In this document: positions 6,988-8,210 of the stretch, piece after piece
Layout: every line of letters starts with the position of its first letter
Position numbering within the stretch: position 1 is the stretch's first letter
Assembly: GCA_030589965.1 (NCBI GenBank)
Contig: JAUUZM010000127.1
Coordinates: forward strand, 1-8,210
Direction: 5' to 3'
From: Bacteroides sp.
GTDB lineage: Bacteria; Bacteroidota; Bacteroidia; Bacteroidales; SM23-62
DNA length: 8,210 nucleotides
Position numbers and translations under genes: made by a program
The notes under the pieces: generated by a model
The model's input: only the letters and a program-made list of their open reading frames with translations
The model's database searches: none
What the model was told of the DNA's origin: nothing

Positions 6988-8210
6988 ATGAAAAACAATC
7001 TCGTAATCCTATGCCTATTAATAGCTTGTCTTTTTACATTCCACCCGGCAAGAGCCCAGGTGGATGCAAGGATGCTTCGTCATCCTGATATTTCACAAAC
7101 AGAAATTGCCTTTGTTTATGCCGGCGATATCTGGGTAGTGGACAAAGAAGGAGGAATTGCCCATAACCTCAGCTCTCCCCCGGGGGAAGAAATCTCTCCA
7201 AAGTTTTCACCCGATGGATCAAGGATTGCCTATACAGCACAGTATGATGGAAATGCTGAAGTATATGTCATTCCTTCAGGCGGTGGTTCTCCGGAGAGGA
7301 TAACTTATCATCCGATGCGGGAGAAGGTGGTGGACTGGTATCCGGATAATAAAAGCCTCCTGATCACATCCTCCAGGGAAAGCGGCAGACAGAGGTATTC
7401 ACAGTTTTATCAGATACATGCCGAAGGGGGATTGGCAGAAAAATTGCCTGTACCCTACGGAGAATATGGTACACTTTCCCCGGATATGGGTAAGCTGGCC
7501 TATACTCCCTCAAGGGGAGCCATGTTGAACTGGAAACGGTATGAGGGAGGCATGGCTTCAGATATCTGGATATTCGATATTAAAAGCCTGGATTCAAAAA
7601 GAATAACAGTGCACCCTGCTACAGATGCTAATCCAATGTGGCATGGGGAGAAAATATATTTTCTCTCTGACCGTGGACCAGCTAAGCGGCAGAATATATG
7701 GGTTTATAATACGGACGATGAATCTACACGGCAGGTAACTAAGTTCAGGGAATTTGACATTTACTATCCCTCTATTGGTCCGGAGGATATGGTTTTTCAG
7801 GCCGGAGGATCACTCTACCGCATGAATCTTGAATCAGAGGATCCGGTCCAGGTGGAAATCCGTATATCCACAGATCTGTCTACCATACAACCTCGGCTTA
7901 CCGATGTTTCTAAAACCATCCAATACTGGCAGATCGCACCCGATGGAAAACGGGCCATTTTTGAAGCCCGGGGTGATCTATTTACAGTTCCCGCCGAACA
8001 TGGTTATATCAGGAATCTAACCAGGACCTCAGGTATTGCTGAAAGATTTCCATCCTGGTCCCCTGACGGGAAACATGTTGCCTATTGGAGTGACCGTACA
8101 GGAGAATATGAGTTGTATCTCCTCCCTGGTGATGGATCCGGCGAGGAAGAGAAACTAAGCAAACTCGGTGAGGGATACAGGTATTTTCTATACTGGTCTC
8201 CTGACAGCAA
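6988..8210 (+). CDS. Tricorn-like protease, N-terminal beta-propeller part (partial, 3' end outside window)
   Basis: The 407 visible residues open with a secretion signal: MKNN, a hydrophobic stretch at 5-18, and a signal peptidase I-type ARA|Q site after residue 23. The protein is therefore probably exported to the periplasm or surface. Cys14 within LIAC resembles a lipobox, but the hydrophobic LFTF after it and the better ARA site make this less likely. The mature part carries repeated PD40/WD40-like blades with SPDG or similar turns: ISPKFSPDGSRIAYTA (69-84), DWYPDNKSLLITSS (from 116), LSPDMGKLAYTPS, NPMWHGEKIYFLSDRG (215-230), IAPDGKRAIFEARGD (from 316), FPSWSPDGKHVAYWSDRTGE (354 on) and a last YWSPDS. 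This pattern and order match the N-terminal six-bladed propeller and start of the second propeller in tricorn protease homologues (about 1070-1090 residues), whose PDZ and S41 catalytic domains would lie beyond the right edge. Without them, a non-proteolytic propeller protein cannot be excluded. No Shine-Dalgarno is seen; ATG at 6988 is chosen because it puts the signal peptide at the N-terminus. Confidence 0.85.
   Translation, partial: MKNNLVILCLLIACLFTFHPARAQVDARMLRHPDISQTEIAFVYAGDIWVVDKEGGIAHNLSSPPGEEISPKFSPDGSRIAYTAQYDGNAEVYVIPSGGGSPERITYHPMREKVVDWYPDNKSLLITSSRESGRQRYSQFYQIHAEGGLAEKLPVPYGEYGTLSPDMGKLAYTPSRGAMLNWKRYEGGMASDIWIFDIKSLDSKRITVHPATDANPMWHGEKIYFLSDRGPAKRQNIWVYNTDDESTRQVTKFREFDIYYPSIGPEDMVFQAGGSLYRMNLESEDPVQVEIRISTDLSTIQPRLTDVSKTIQYWQIAPDGKRAIFEARGDLFTVPAEHGYIRNLTRTSGIAERFPSWSPDGKHVAYWSDRTGEYELYLLPGDGSGEEEKLSKLGEGYRYFLYWSPDS

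Overview
The window looks like chromosomal DNA from a member of the Bacteroidota. Three things suggest this. The glutamate synthase leader carries a close match to the Bacteroidota promoter (TTTG, 20-base spacer, TAnnTTTG). A TrpB2-type tryptophan synthase beta chain and a tricorn-like secreted protease are both present, and both are frequent in this phylum. Most genes show little Shine-Dalgarno signal. The assignment rests on motif recognition only, with no database search.

Layout: three genes lie on the minus strand in the order gltB (2006-6553), gltD (540-1979) and a TrpB2-type trpB (start at 472, running off the left edge). gltB and gltD are the large and small subunits of glutamate synthase; both are intact and keep their recognisable cofactor and catalytic motifs. 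The 26-base gltB-gltD gap and the 67-base gltD-trpB gap contain no convincing terminator, so the three genes may form one transcript. On the plus strand, divergent from gltB, a signal-peptide-bearing beta-propeller protein starts at 6988 and runs off the right edge. It matches the N-terminal half of tricorn-like proteases.

The intergenic region 6554-6987 is the most interesting part. Reading toward gltB, it holds a promoter (6747-6778), a 31-codon leader ORF (6646-6741) whose last third is dense in Ile/Leu/Val codons, and then a GC-rich hairpin followed by nine T residues (6589-6623). That hairpin has the form of an intrinsic terminator inside the gltB 5' leader. A good ribosome binding site and the gltB ATG follow it. 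This arrangement suggests transcription attenuation of the gltB-gltD(-trpB) unit. A nine-base direct repeat (GTTCTCAGG) places a second copy of the terminator's 5' arm inside the leader ORF, which offers a possible competing structure.

Functionally, GltB/GltD make glutamate from glutamine and 2-oxoglutarate, supplying the main amino donor of the cell, and TrpB makes tryptophan from indole and serine. The tricorn-like protein would be exported and is probably unrelated to nitrogen assimilation. Apart from the leader, the content is housekeeping; I see no mobile element, CRISPR array, tRNA, rRNA or defence system.
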